Assembly: GCA_044230315.1 (NCBI GenBank)
Contig: JBGARJ010000014.1
Location: 1-64,000, forward strand
Direction: 5' to 3'
Source: M3007 sp044230315
Lineage (GTDB): Bacteria; Bacteroidota; Bacteroidia; Chitinophagales; Saprospiraceae
DNA: 64,000 nt
This document shows, in pieces, positions 44,454 to 52,092 of this stretch. The notes below the pieces were generated by a model. It did not search any database and was not told the origin of the DNA. It saw nothing but the letters and a program-made list of their open reading frames with translations. The first letter of the stretch is position 1; every line of letters begins with the position of its first letter. A program made the position numbers and the translations under genes.

Positions 44454-44616
44454 GAAGTTGTTTGAGTTATTCTGTCGGAGGCAAAAAGAGCAGGTTTTCA
44501 GGGCAGACAACCCGTTTTTCGAAGTTCATAGTGGGGAACTATGGACTGAGAAAAAGGGGAAGCATGGCTTGAAAAAATGCCTTTTTGACCTGACAAGAAT
44601 AACTCAAACAACTTCT
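44453..44616. repeat. MITE-like element with 25-bp terminal inverted repeats
   Basis: Terminal arms agaagttgtttgagttatt... (44453-44476) and its complement (44592-44616) match over about 24 bases with one indel. The 164-bp element has an inner hairpin (agttcatagt / aactatggact) and no coding frame. It abuts and slightly overlaps the stop codon of the SWIM gene (44615). Size and structure fit a non-autonomous IS derivative; no matching transposase is in the window. Confidence 0.65.
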
Positions 44617-46345
44617 AAAATTTGACTTTCGCCAACTCTTCCAGCATTGCCGGCCGCCGGCCGTACCGCGCCCGTAAATCACGGAGCAAGGTAGCGGCCT
44701 GCTCCGCGCCGGTTGGGTATTTTACCAGGTTTTGCAGGAGAGCCGCCACCTGTTTGTATTCGTCGCGGTTCGCCGACTGGTCGGCGGTTTGGCGCAGCCA
44801 GGCGACGTACAGGTTTTCCGCTTCGTGCGGAAAATGTTCGAGCATAACGGCCTCGTTGCGCAGCAGCAGGTCAAACCGGCCTTCCTTGCGAATGCGGGCC
44901 AACATGCCGGGCCAGTCTTGTTCTTCCTCCAGCAACGGGAGCAGGAAATCGGCGATGTGGTTGTGTTTGGCCAGATCGTCGATGATGGCCCGGGCGGCGG
45001 CAGGCCATTCGGCCGGCGGGTAGCTGGTTTTGACGGTTTTGAAGTGCTCGAGCCGGAAATGATCGGTGCGGAATAGCTCCAGGCCGAGCGCTCGGATCCG
45101 GGTGCGGTCGCCGCGGAGTTGGGCGATGCGGAGTTGGAGTTGTTTCCACCGGAGGGTGATATTGGGGTGTTGAGGATGCGCCAGCGCTTCCTGCAATAAA
45201 ACTTCGGCTTCGTCCCAGCGTTCGGCTTCGATCGCGGCTTCTATTTTGATCCGGCGAAATTCGGGGAGGTGCAGGTTGGCGTCGACGAGGGCGTTTGCTT
45301 CGGCTGTTCGGTTGTGCCGGCGGTACAGGTCGATTTTCCAGCCCAGCCAATAGTTGCGGCGAAATTCGCGCAGGTATTCGGTAGTGCCCGGGGCCGTCGC
45401 CTTGCGGAGGCATTCGTCCAGCATGCCGTGCAGCCGTGTCTCCGCTGCGCCGGGGGCGGCATACTCCAGGAGGAGTTCCATCATGGTTTGGTGGAAATCG
45501 CCGCCGTAGTCGAGGTATTTGGGATTGGGGCATTGTGCCAAAAGGTAATCCCAGAGGTCGTTTTTTAGCGTTTGCGAAGCGAAATCCGAAGCGAAAGTGG
45601 CTTCAAAAAACTGGAGCCCCTGGCGGATAAAATCCTGCAGGTATCCGCTGTTGTCCATGTCGGTGGCAAAGCGTTCGCTGATTTCTTCGAGTAAAACCTG
45701 GCCGAGCTGGACGGGTCCGAGGTATTGTTTTTTATCCAGTTGAATTTGCGCCTGCCGGAGCAGTTGGTTCATGGGTTTGACGATCTTGCGTAGGCCCCGC
45801 CCGTCGATATAGCCCCAGCGGCTGACACCGCTGCGCAGGATATTTTTGACCAGTTTGGTGTAGCCTTCTTTACCAACGGCATCGCCGGGTTCGGAAAACC
45901 GGGCCATGAACATATTGCGGAAATCGCGTTGCCGGCCAAAAGCTTCCTTGAGAAACGCTTTAAGTTCTTCCGGTGGCACCCGGTTGAGGATATCGTCGAA
46001 GGTTTCTTTCTTTTTCCGTGCCGGCTTTTTTTCGACGCCGGGTTTGGTTTTCCGCGCCGGTTTGGCCGGCTTGCCGCCGAGCCGGTCGCGCAGGGTGAGC
46101 AGCACGGCGGCGGCGTGTTCGCAAGGCATGGTATCGGCGCCGCAGTCGCAGGTACAGAATGTAACCGCCGTGCCGTCGAGCCGGATTTGCACATCGAAGT
46201 CTTGCGCACCCCGCACAAAGGCGATCCAGCGGCCGGGGGCCGTTTCCTCCAGTTCGTCGACTTTGCCTTTGGAAACAAACGCAGCGGCATTGCGGAGTAC
46301 GGCGGGGGCCAGGGTTTGCTCGAGCGTGGGGAGATCGATAGGCAT
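44615..46345 (-). CDS. SWIM zinc-finger domain protein
   Basis: A 576-residue cytoplasmic protein with an N-terminal SWIM zinc finger (C66-D-C68-x6-C75-E-H77 in TCDCGADTMPCEHAAAVL), preceded by the usual RGAQDFDVQIRLDG strand. A Lys/Pro-rich linker (about 92-112) and a long helical-repeat region follow. SWIM domains bind DNA or protein; no helicase or MoxR partner is adjacent, so the role is unknown. The ATG at 46345 is the conserved start; 37 extra codons upstream are open by chance. The last codon overlaps a MITE-like repeat, so the extreme C-terminus may have been altered by that insertion. Confidence 0.88.
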   Translation of the reverse strand: MPIDLPTLEQTLAPAVLRNAAAFVSKGKVDELEETAPGRWIAFVRGAQDFDVQIRLDGTAVTFCTCDCGADTMPCEHAAAVLLTLRDRLGGKPAKPARKTKPGVEKKPARKKKETFDDILNRVPPEELKAFLKEAFGRQRDFRNMFMARFSEPGDAVGKEGYTKLVKNILRSGVSRWGYIDGRGLRKIVKPMNQLLRQAQIQLDKKQYLGPVQLGQVLLEEISERFATDMDNSGYLQDFIRQGLQFFEATFASDFASQTLKNDLWDYLLAQCPNPKYLDYGGDFHQTMMELLLEYAAPGAAETRLHGMLDECLRKATAPGTTEYLREFRRNYWLGWKIDLYRRHNRTAEANALVDANLHLPEFRRIKIEAAIEAERWDEAEVLLQEALAHPQHPNITLRWKQLQLRIAQLRGDRTRIRALGLELFRTDHFRLEHFKTVKTSYPPAEWPAAARAIIDDLAKHNHIADFLLPLLEEEQDWPGMLARIRKEGRFDLLLRNEAVMLEHFPHEAENLYVAWLRQTADQSANRDEYKQVAALLQNLVKYPTGAEQAATLLRDLRARYGRRPAMLEELAKVKF

Positions 46346-46384
46346 GGTTTTGAATTTGATCGGGGACCGGACTGAATGCAAAAG

Positions 46385-46416
46385 TTGGTTTTTCTCGCCA
46401 AAGAATAAAACCTTTG
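46385..46416 (+). promoter_or_regulatory. Predicted promoter of the ThiF/MoeB-like gene
   Basis: TTG at 46385-46387 is followed after 21 bases by AACCTTTG (46409-46416), one mismatch from TAnnTTTG, 38 bases before the ATG at 46455. A similar one-mismatch box on the minus strand (AACTTTTG, 46385-46378) could serve the divergent SWIM gene. Confidence 0.35.
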
Positions 46417-46454
46417 CCCTCTCGTGCGCATGCGTAAAATGTGCTACCCAAATC

Positions 46455-47201
46455 ATGAATACCGCGCTTACTCCCGACGAATGGCAACGCTACCTCCGCC
46501 AGATGACCCTGCCCGGCTGGAGCCTCGAAGGCCAGGAGCGCCTCCGGCAGGCCAGCGTGCTGGTCGTGGGCGCCGGCGGCATCGGCTCAGCGTTGTTGCC
46601 CTACCTCGCGGGTGCAGGCATCGGCCGCCTGGGCATCGTGGACGCCGACCGCGTGGACCTCACTAATCTGCACCGGCAGGTGCTATACACCACAACAGAA
46701 TTGGGACAGTGGAAAGCCGAAGCAGCCGCCGGCCGTTTGCGGGCCGCCAACCCGCACCCGGAAATCCGCGCTTACCCCCTGCGGCTGAGCGCCGAAAACG
46801 CCAACGCCATTTTACAAGACTATGACCTGGTGGCCGACGGCTCCGACAACACCGAAACGCGCTACCTCATCAATGACGCCTGCCTGACGCTTGGCAAAAC
46901 CCTCGTGTGGGGCGCCGCAGCGGGATACCAGGGGCAGGTGTCGGTGTTCAATTGGCACGACCCCGATGGCCGCCGCGGCCCCAACCTGCGCGACCTCGCT
47001 CCCGAACCGGTAACCGACGCTCCCGACTGCCTCGACGCCGGCGTGCTGGGGCCGGTACCCGGCCTGGTGGGCGCTGCCATGGCCGCCGAAGTACTGAAAA
47101 TCGCCGCGGGGGTGGGCGAACCCCTGAGCGGACGCCTGCTGGTATTCGACGCGCGCGACATGCAATGGCGGATAGTGCGCTTCAAAGCCGCCGCCGGTTG
47201 A
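46455..47201 (+). CDS. ThiF/MoeB/HesA family E1-like adenylyltransferase
   Basis: A 248-residue E1-like enzyme that adenylates the C-terminus of a ubiquitin-like sulfur carrier (ThiS or MoaD) in thiamine or molybdopterin synthesis. It shows the nucleotide-binding GAGGIG (39-44), DADRVDLTNLHRQVLY, VADGSDNTETRYLINDACL and the crossover region CLDAGVLGPVPGLVG. The usual pair of zinc-binding CxxC motifs is not visible. No ThiS/MoaD partner is adjacent, so the pathway cannot be fixed. The ATG at 46455 matches the family start; the longer open frame upstream is antisense to the SWIM gene. Confidence 0.9.
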   Translation: MNTALTPDEWQRYLRQMTLPGWSLEGQERLRQASVLVVGAGGIGSALLPYLAGAGIGRLGIVDADRVDLTNLHRQVLYTTTELGQWKAEAAAGRLRAANPHPEIRAYPLRLSAENANAILQDYDLVADGSDNTETRYLINDACLTLGKTLVWGAAAGYQGQVSVFNWHDPDGRRGPNLRDLAPEPVTDAPDCLDAGVLGPVPGLVGAAMAAEVLKIAAGVGEPLSGRLLVFDARDMQWRIVRFKAAAG

Positions 47202-47368
47202 ATGCCAGGAGGCAGCATTTTGAGCCTGCGGAGCGTTTTTGCAGGGGAGCGGCTGTTAAATGTTAAAATGAGAAAATTTAATACGGCAGCACATAATATT
47301 GGGCGCTCAACGGTAGTTTAATAGCCGATTTTTTTAACGGGTTACCAAATCTTTTTTTCTCAGTGCCT

Positions 47369-47605
47369 ATGGAAGAAAAATACACATATGATGCTTTGGT
47401 ACAATTCCTGTACCGCGAAATGCCAGCCGATGAGGCAGTGTTGATGGCGGAACAATTGGAAGACGATGCCGCCTTGCGCGCCATGTTTTCCGACCTTACG
47501 CAAGCCAAAACACAACTGCCGAAGGCCCGTTTCAATCCTTCTCCTGCTGTACTCAACAATATCCTACAATACAGCACAAAAACGGCTTTGGAGGCTCAGC
47601 TCTGA
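47369..47605 (+). CDS. Small acidic protein of unknown function
   Basis: A 78-residue, soluble, acidic helical protein (MEEKYTYDALVQFLYREMPADEAVLMAEQL...LRAMFSDLTQAKTQLPKARFNPSPAVLNNIL). I recall similar short proteins annotated as hypothetical in Saprospiria. The N-terminal half resembles the sigma-binding helix bundles of small anti-sigma factors, without cysteine ligands or a membrane helix, so a regulatory role is only a guess. The ATG at 47369 is preferred over a GTG two codons upstream. A strong terminator follows. Confidence 0.7.
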   Translation: MEEKYTYDALVQFLYREMPADEAVLMAEQLEDDAALRAMFSDLTQAKTQLPKARFNPSPAVLNNILQYSTKTALEAQL

Positions 47606-47636
47606 CCAAATAAGGCCTCCGAACCATGAAAAACCC

Positions 47637-47675
47637 AAACCTCCGTCCCGGTATTTCCGGACGGGGGTTTTTCAT
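47637..47675 (+). terminator. Rho-independent terminator after the small acidic gene
   Basis: A ~14-bp GC-rich stem (aaacctccgtcccgg / ccggacgggggttt, two mismatches) is followed by tttttcattt. It ends the small gene's transcript before the sensor promoter at 47693. Confidence 0.8.
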
Positions 47676-47692
47676 TTCTGCGGTGTTGCGCC

Positions 47693-47700
47693 TATTTTTG
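47693..47700 (+). promoter_or_regulatory. Predicted -7 element of the hybrid sensor gene
   Basis: TATTTTTG matches TAnnTTTG, 59 bases before the ATG at 47760 and just after the terminator of the upstream gene. Confidence 0.5.
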
Positions 47701-47759
47701 TCCCCGAACGTAACGGCGCATTCTGAACATTGCGCTTCAGCGTTTTAACGCAGTTCCAA

Positions 47760-50528
47760 ATGAAGAAAAGTTGCCTGTTGTTGTTGTGCTGCCTGGCACT
47801 TCCCGGCCCGGCCGGTTTTTCACAATCGCCGGCCGATTCGCTCCGGCGGATTTACGCGACTGCGCCCGTCGATTCGGTAAAATGGCTCGCCTTGTTCCAC
47901 CTGTCGCAATGGCACAGCCAGCAGAACATCGACTCGGCGATCTGGTATGCCCAACAGGGCCTGGCATTTGCCGAAAAAAAAGCGCCGCAACTCGTAGCCC
48001 GCAGCCTGAACAACGTGGGCCTCCAGTATATGAACCGGGGCGACCTCGATAAAGCGCTCGACTACTACCTGCAGTCGATCGAAGCCGCCCGGAAAATAAA
48101 CTGCCAACCCTGCCTCGCCACCACGGTGGGCAACCTCGGGATCATTTACTGGAATAAAAAGGAATTGAATAAAGCCGAAGAGCAATTCCGGCAAGCCATC
48201 CAACTGGCCAAAGACCTGCAGGATACCGTCATGCTGGCCCGGCACCTCAACAACCTCGGCCTGGTACTCACCGACAAAGGACAGATCCGGGAAGCCGAAG
48301 CGGTTTACCAGGATGTGCTGCGCCTGATGGCCGCCAAGGACACCCTTTACCTGCAACCGCTGGTATATGGCAACCTGGGCAACATCTATTACGCCAAGGG
48401 CGACTACCCCAAGGCCCTGGAGTTTTACCAGCAGGAATACAAATTGAGCGAACAGACCGGCGACGCCCATGTGATGTTTATCGGCACCACCAATTCGGGC
48501 TGGGCCTACCTGGCCATGAAGCAATACGACCAGGCCGTTGCCCTCTTCTCCCAAGGCCTGGCCATTGCCGAAAAACACAAAAACGAAAAAAATATCGAGT
48601 CGGCCTATGGCTCGCTGGCCGACGCCTACAAAGCCCGCGGCGACTACCCCAAAGCCTTTTCCGCCCTCGAAAAATACCTGCAGGTACACGACTCGCTCCA
48701 GGCCCAAGCCAGCAGCAAGGCCGTGCTGGAAATGGAAACGCGTTTCCGCACGCAGGAAAAAGAGGCGCAACTGGCTCGCCAGGAACTGACCCTCGCCCGC
48801 GAAACCAACCTGCGCAACTGGTTGATCGGTCTGGCTATTTTGGCTATTTTGGTGGTGGCCGCCGTTTTTCAGTTGTTGCGCAACCGCGAGATCCTGCGCA
48901 AACGCAAAGCCGAACTGGCGCTGCAACTGGAGCAATCGGAAGCCGAGAAATTGCGCGAACTCGACCGCCTGAAATCCAATTTCTTTGCCAACGTCAGCCA
49001 CGAATTCCGCACCCCTATTACCCTGATCCTCAGCCCGCTCGACCAATTGCTCGACGGCACTTTCCGCGGCGACCAGCGCCGGTATTTCCAGATCATGCGC
49101 CGCAACGCCCAACGCCTGCTCCAACTGGTCAACCAACTGCTCGATCTGTCGCGCCTCGAAAGCGGGCGCATGCACCTGCAACTCGCCGAAAGCGACCTGG
49201 CGGCCTTCGTGCGCGCTCTGGCCTGGTCGTTCGAAAGCCTCGCCTCGCGCAAACAAATCGCCTTCGATGTGCAAACCCCCGCCGAACCCGTCGTTGCCTG
49301 GTTCGACCGCGATAAAGTGGAAAAGATCCTGACCAATCTCCTGACCAACGCATTCAAATTCACCCCCGAAGAAGGCGCCGTCGGGGTTCAACTCGCCGTG
49401 GAAAACGGGCAGGCCATGCTCAGCGTGCGCGATACCGGAATCGGCATCCCTGCAGCCCAACTGGCGCATATTTTCGAGCGGTTTTACCAGGTCAACCAAA
49501 CGCCTTTCAGCGATACCGAGGCCGGGCCGGCCTTGGGAACGGGCATCGGCCTGGCACTGATCAAAGAGCTCGTGGACCTGCACGGCGGCCAGATCCGGGT
49601 GGAAAGCCAGGAAGGCAAAGGCTCGACTTTTACCGTGCTGTTGCCACTGGCCAAGGATATGCTGCCCGCCGGCGCCAATATTGTAACGCTTCCGCCCGAA
49701 CCCGATGCACCCCTGAGGACGGCCGATACCAGGCCCGTTGAACGCAAAACCGGGGCCACCCTTTTGGAATCTACCGGCGCCGGCCGGCTACCGGTGGTGC
49801 TGATCGTGGAAGACAACACCGATGTGCGCAATTATGTACGCGAACAGCTCGCCGGGCAATACCAACTGCACGAGGCGTCCAACGGCCGCATTGGCCTCGA
49901 ACGCGCCATCGAAACTGTCCCCGACCTCATCATCACCGACATCATGATGCCCGAGATGGACGGCGTCAGTTTGGCCCGCCGCCTCAAATCCGACGAGCGC
50001 ACCAGCCACATCCCCCTCATTCTGCTGACCGCCAAAGCCGACCAGGAAGAAAAGCTCGAAGGCCTGGAAACCGGCGCCGACGCTTACCTGACCAAGCCTT
50101 TCGACGTGCGCGAACTGCGCGTGCGCATCCGGCAATTGATCGAACAACGGGAAAAACTACAGGCCAAATACCGGCAATCGGCCCTTTTCGCCCCGCAAAA
50201 AGTAGATATACCCTCCATGGACGACGCCTTTTTGCACAAAGTGCGCGAAGCCATCGAGGCGAACCTCGACGACGAAACCTTCAGCGTCATCGAACTCAGC
50301 CAGCAAGTGAGCATGAGCCGCAGCCAGCTGCACCGCAAACTCAAAGCCCTTACGGGTTATGGCCCCAATGAGATCATCCGGCACATCCGGCTCGAACGCG
50401 CGCGGCAATTGCTGGAGCAAAAAGTGGGTACTGTCTCGGAAGTGGCGTTCCGGGTGGGGTTCAACAGCCTGGCGTATTTTTCCAAGTGTTTCAGCGAGCA
50501 TTTCGGGTATATGCCGAGCCAGGTATAG
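47760..50528 (+). CDS. Hybrid two-component regulator: TPR sensor, histidine kinase, receiver, AraC
   Basis: One-protein two-component system of 922 residues. After a signal peptide come TPR repeats (about 30-320, likely periplasmic ligand or protein sensor) and a membrane helix (about 353-375). The HisKA domain carries H414 (NVSHEFRTP). The HATPase domain has NAFKF, DTGIGIP and GTGIGLAL. The receiver domain carries D727 (IITDIMMPEMDG), and the C-terminus is an AraC helix-turn-helix (SRSQLHRKLKALTG...VAFRVGFNSLAYFSKCF). It differs from classical SusR-type hybrids by having TPRs in place of beta-propellers. Its targets are not evident; rlmD follows with its own promoter. The ATG at 47760 begins the signal peptide. 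Confidence 0.94.
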   Translation: MKKSCLLLLCCLALPGPAGFSQSPADSLRRIYATAPVDSVKWLALFHLSQWHSQQNIDSAIWYAQQGLAFAEKKAPQLVARSLNNVGLQYMNRGDLDKALDYYLQSIEAARKINCQPCLATTVGNLGIIYWNKKELNKAEEQFRQAIQLAKDLQDTVMLARHLNNLGLVLTDKGQIREAEAVYQDVLRLMAAKDTLYLQPLVYGNLGNIYYAKGDYPKALEFYQQEYKLSEQTGDAHVMFIGTTNSGWAYLAMKQYDQAVALFSQGLAIAEKHKNEKNIESAYGSLADAYKARGDYPKAFSALEKYLQVHDSLQAQASSKAVLEMETRFRTQEKEAQLARQELTLARETNLRNWLIGLAILAILVVAAVFQLLRNREILRKRKAELALQLEQSEAEKLRELDRLKSNFFANVSHEFRTPITLILSPLDQLLDGTFRGDQRRYFQIMRRNAQRLLQLVNQLLDLSRLESGRMHLQLAESDLAAFVRALAWSFESLASRKQIAFDVQTPAEPVVAWFDRDKVEKILTNLLTNAFKFTPEEGAVGVQLAVENGQAMLSVRDTGIGIPAAQLAHIFERFYQVNQTPFSDTEAGPALGTGIGLALIKELVDLHGGQIRVESQEGKGSTFTVLLPLAKDMLPAGANIVTLPPEPDAPLRTADTRPVERKTGATLLESTGAGRLPVVLIVEDNTDVRNYVREQLAGQYQLHEASNGRIGLERAIETVPDLIITDIMMPEMDGVSLARRLKSDERTSHIPLILLTAKADQEEKLEGLETGADAYLTKPFDVRELRVRIRQLIEQREKLQAKYRQSALFAPQKVDIPSMDDAFLHKVREAIEANLDDETFSVIELSQQVSMSRSQLHRKLKALTGYGPNEIIRHIRLERARQLLEQKVGTVSEVAFRVGFNSLAYFSKCFSEHFGYMPSQV

Positions 50529-50552
50529 GCGGCGGTCACCGGGATAAAATGC

Positions 50553-50560
50553 TACTTTTG
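50553..50560 (+). promoter_or_regulatory. Predicted -7 element of rlmD (near-leaderless)
   Basis: TACTTTTG matches TAnnTTTG and ends nine bases before the ATG at 50570, leaving a leader of only about 2-3 bases. Confidence 0.5.
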
Positions 50561-50569
50561 CCGGCGCAA

Positions 50570-51991
50570 ATGGCACGTAAATCCAAATCATTTATCGCCC
50601 CCGCCGTACCCATTCACGGCGTGGCCGACCGCGGCAAAGGCGTCGGCCGCACCCCGGATGGGCTGGTGTTGTTCGTCGAGGGCGCTGTCCCGGGCGATGT
50701 TGCCGACGTGTGGGTGCAAAAGAAAAAAGGCGGTTTCGGCGAAGGCCGCATCGAACGTCTGCTGCAACCCTCGCCCCAGCGTACGGAACCGTTCTGCGCC
50801 CATTTTTCGGTGTGCGGCGGCTGCAAATGGCAAAACCTGGACTATGCTGCCCAATTGGAACACAAAAACCAAACGGTGCTTGACGCCTTTCAGCGCATCG
50901 CCAAAGTGCCCGTGCAGGAATTCCTGCCCATTCTCGGAGCACCCGAAACCACTTTTTACCGCAACAAACTCGAATTCGCGTTTTCCAACAAACGCTGGCT
51001 GCTGCCGGAAGAAATGACCGCCCCGGAGGAGCCCGGCGTAAAAGAACCCGGCCTGGGCTTCCACCGCGCCGGCGCGTTCGATAAGGTGGTCGACATCCGG
51101 CAGTGCTGGCTGCAGGCCGACCCCTCCAACGCCATTCGCAATGCCGCGCGCGAAATTGCCCTGGAGCAGGGTCTCGCCTTTTACGATGTGCGCCGTCACA
51201 CCGGTTTCCTGCGCAACCTCATGGTCCGCCTGACCACCACCGGCGAAGTGATGTTGCTGGTCAGCTTCGCCGAAGACGATCCGGCGGCCATCCAGGCTTT
51301 TCTCGACGCGTTGCTGGAGCGGTTTGGCGACCAGCTGACCACCGTGGTGTATTGCATCAATCCCAAACTGAACGATTCGGTGTTCGACCTTGGCATGATC
51401 ACGTACACCGGCAAAGGCTACGCCGAAGAACAATTGGGCACGCTGCGGTTTAAGATCGGCCCGAAATCGTTTTTCCAAACCAATTCCCGCCAGGCCAAAA
51501 ACCTGTACGACACGGTGGTGCAGTTTGCCGGCCTCAGCGGCGCCGAAAATGTGTACGACCTCTACACCGGTACCGGGAGCATCGCGCTGTACGTGGCCCA
51601 ATACTGCCGGCAGGTGGTGGGTATCGAAGAAATCCCGGAGGCCATCGCCGATGCCGAAGAAAACCGCGACCGCAACGGCATCAACAACGCAATTTTTTAC
51701 GCCGGCGACGTCAAAAACGTGCTCAGCGCCGAGTTTATCGAACGGCATGGCCGGGCCGACCTGGTCATCACCGACCCTCCCCGCGCGGGCATGCACGAGA
51801 AAGCCGTTCGTTTCCTGCTCGAACTCGCCGCTCCCCGAATCGTGTATGTCAGTTGCAACCCGGCCACGCAGGCCCGCGACGTGCAAATACTGGCCGAGCA
51901 ATACGATGTGGTAAAGGTGCAGCCGGTAGACATGTTTCCGCATACACACCATATTGAGAACGTGGCCCTGCTGGTGCGGCGGGAGGGCTAG
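50570..51991 (+). CDS. rlmD: 23S rRNA (uracil-C5) methyltransferase, RlmD/TrmA-like
   Basis: SAM-dependent RNA methyltransferase of 473 residues, probably forming m5U in 23S rRNA. It has an N-terminal TRAM-like domain (PIHGVADRGKGVGRTPDGLVLFVEGAVPGDV) and a 4Fe-4S motif C76-x5-C82-x2-C85 with a later Cys in DIRQCW. The Rossmann methyltransferase region has VYDLYTGTGSIALYVAQ and catalytic C429 (VYVSCNPATQARD). The position corresponds to RlmD-type proteins, but RlmC or TrmA specificity cannot be excluded. The ATG at 50570 is set by the promoter box nine bases upstream. Confidence 0.9.
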   Translation: MARKSKSFIAPAVPIHGVADRGKGVGRTPDGLVLFVEGAVPGDVADVWVQKKKGGFGEGRIERLLQPSPQRTEPFCAHFSVCGGCKWQNLDYAAQLEHKNQTVLDAFQRIAKVPVQEFLPILGAPETTFYRNKLEFAFSNKRWLLPEEMTAPEEPGVKEPGLGFHRAGAFDKVVDIRQCWLQADPSNAIRNAAREIALEQGLAFYDVRRHTGFLRNLMVRLTTTGEVMLLVSFAEDDPAAIQAFLDALLERFGDQLTTVVYCINPKLNDSVFDLGMITYTGKGYAEEQLGTLRFKIGPKSFFQTNSRQAKNLYDTVVQFAGLSGAENVYDLYTGTGSIALYVAQYCRQVVGIEEIPEAIADAEENRDRNGINNAIFYAGDVKNVLSAEFIERHGRADLVITDPPRAGMHEKAVRFLLELAAPRIVYVSCNPATQARDVQILAEQYDVVKVQPVDMFPHTHHIENVALLVRREG

Positions 51992-52092
51992 GAAAAGGTT
52001 CAACACACGATTTCCGGGTCAAAAGCGCGGTTTTTAATCCGGGGTAGTCTACATTTCGGAGCTGATATCCGTACGCTCAACCGACCTTCAGC

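Noticed and set aside
43879..44616. Repeat-rich gap considered as a CRISPR array
   Set aside because: The repeats are inverted and nested, not direct and evenly spaced, and no cas gene is nearby.
47820..49583. Minus-strand frame of about 590 codons opposite the hybrid sensor
   Set aside because: Shadow of TPR and kinase codons; no start context or domain.
50588..52006. Minus-strand frame opposite rlmD
   Set aside because: The plus strand has the Fe-S cysteines and catalytic cysteine of an RNA methyltransferase; the antisense translation is not protein-like.
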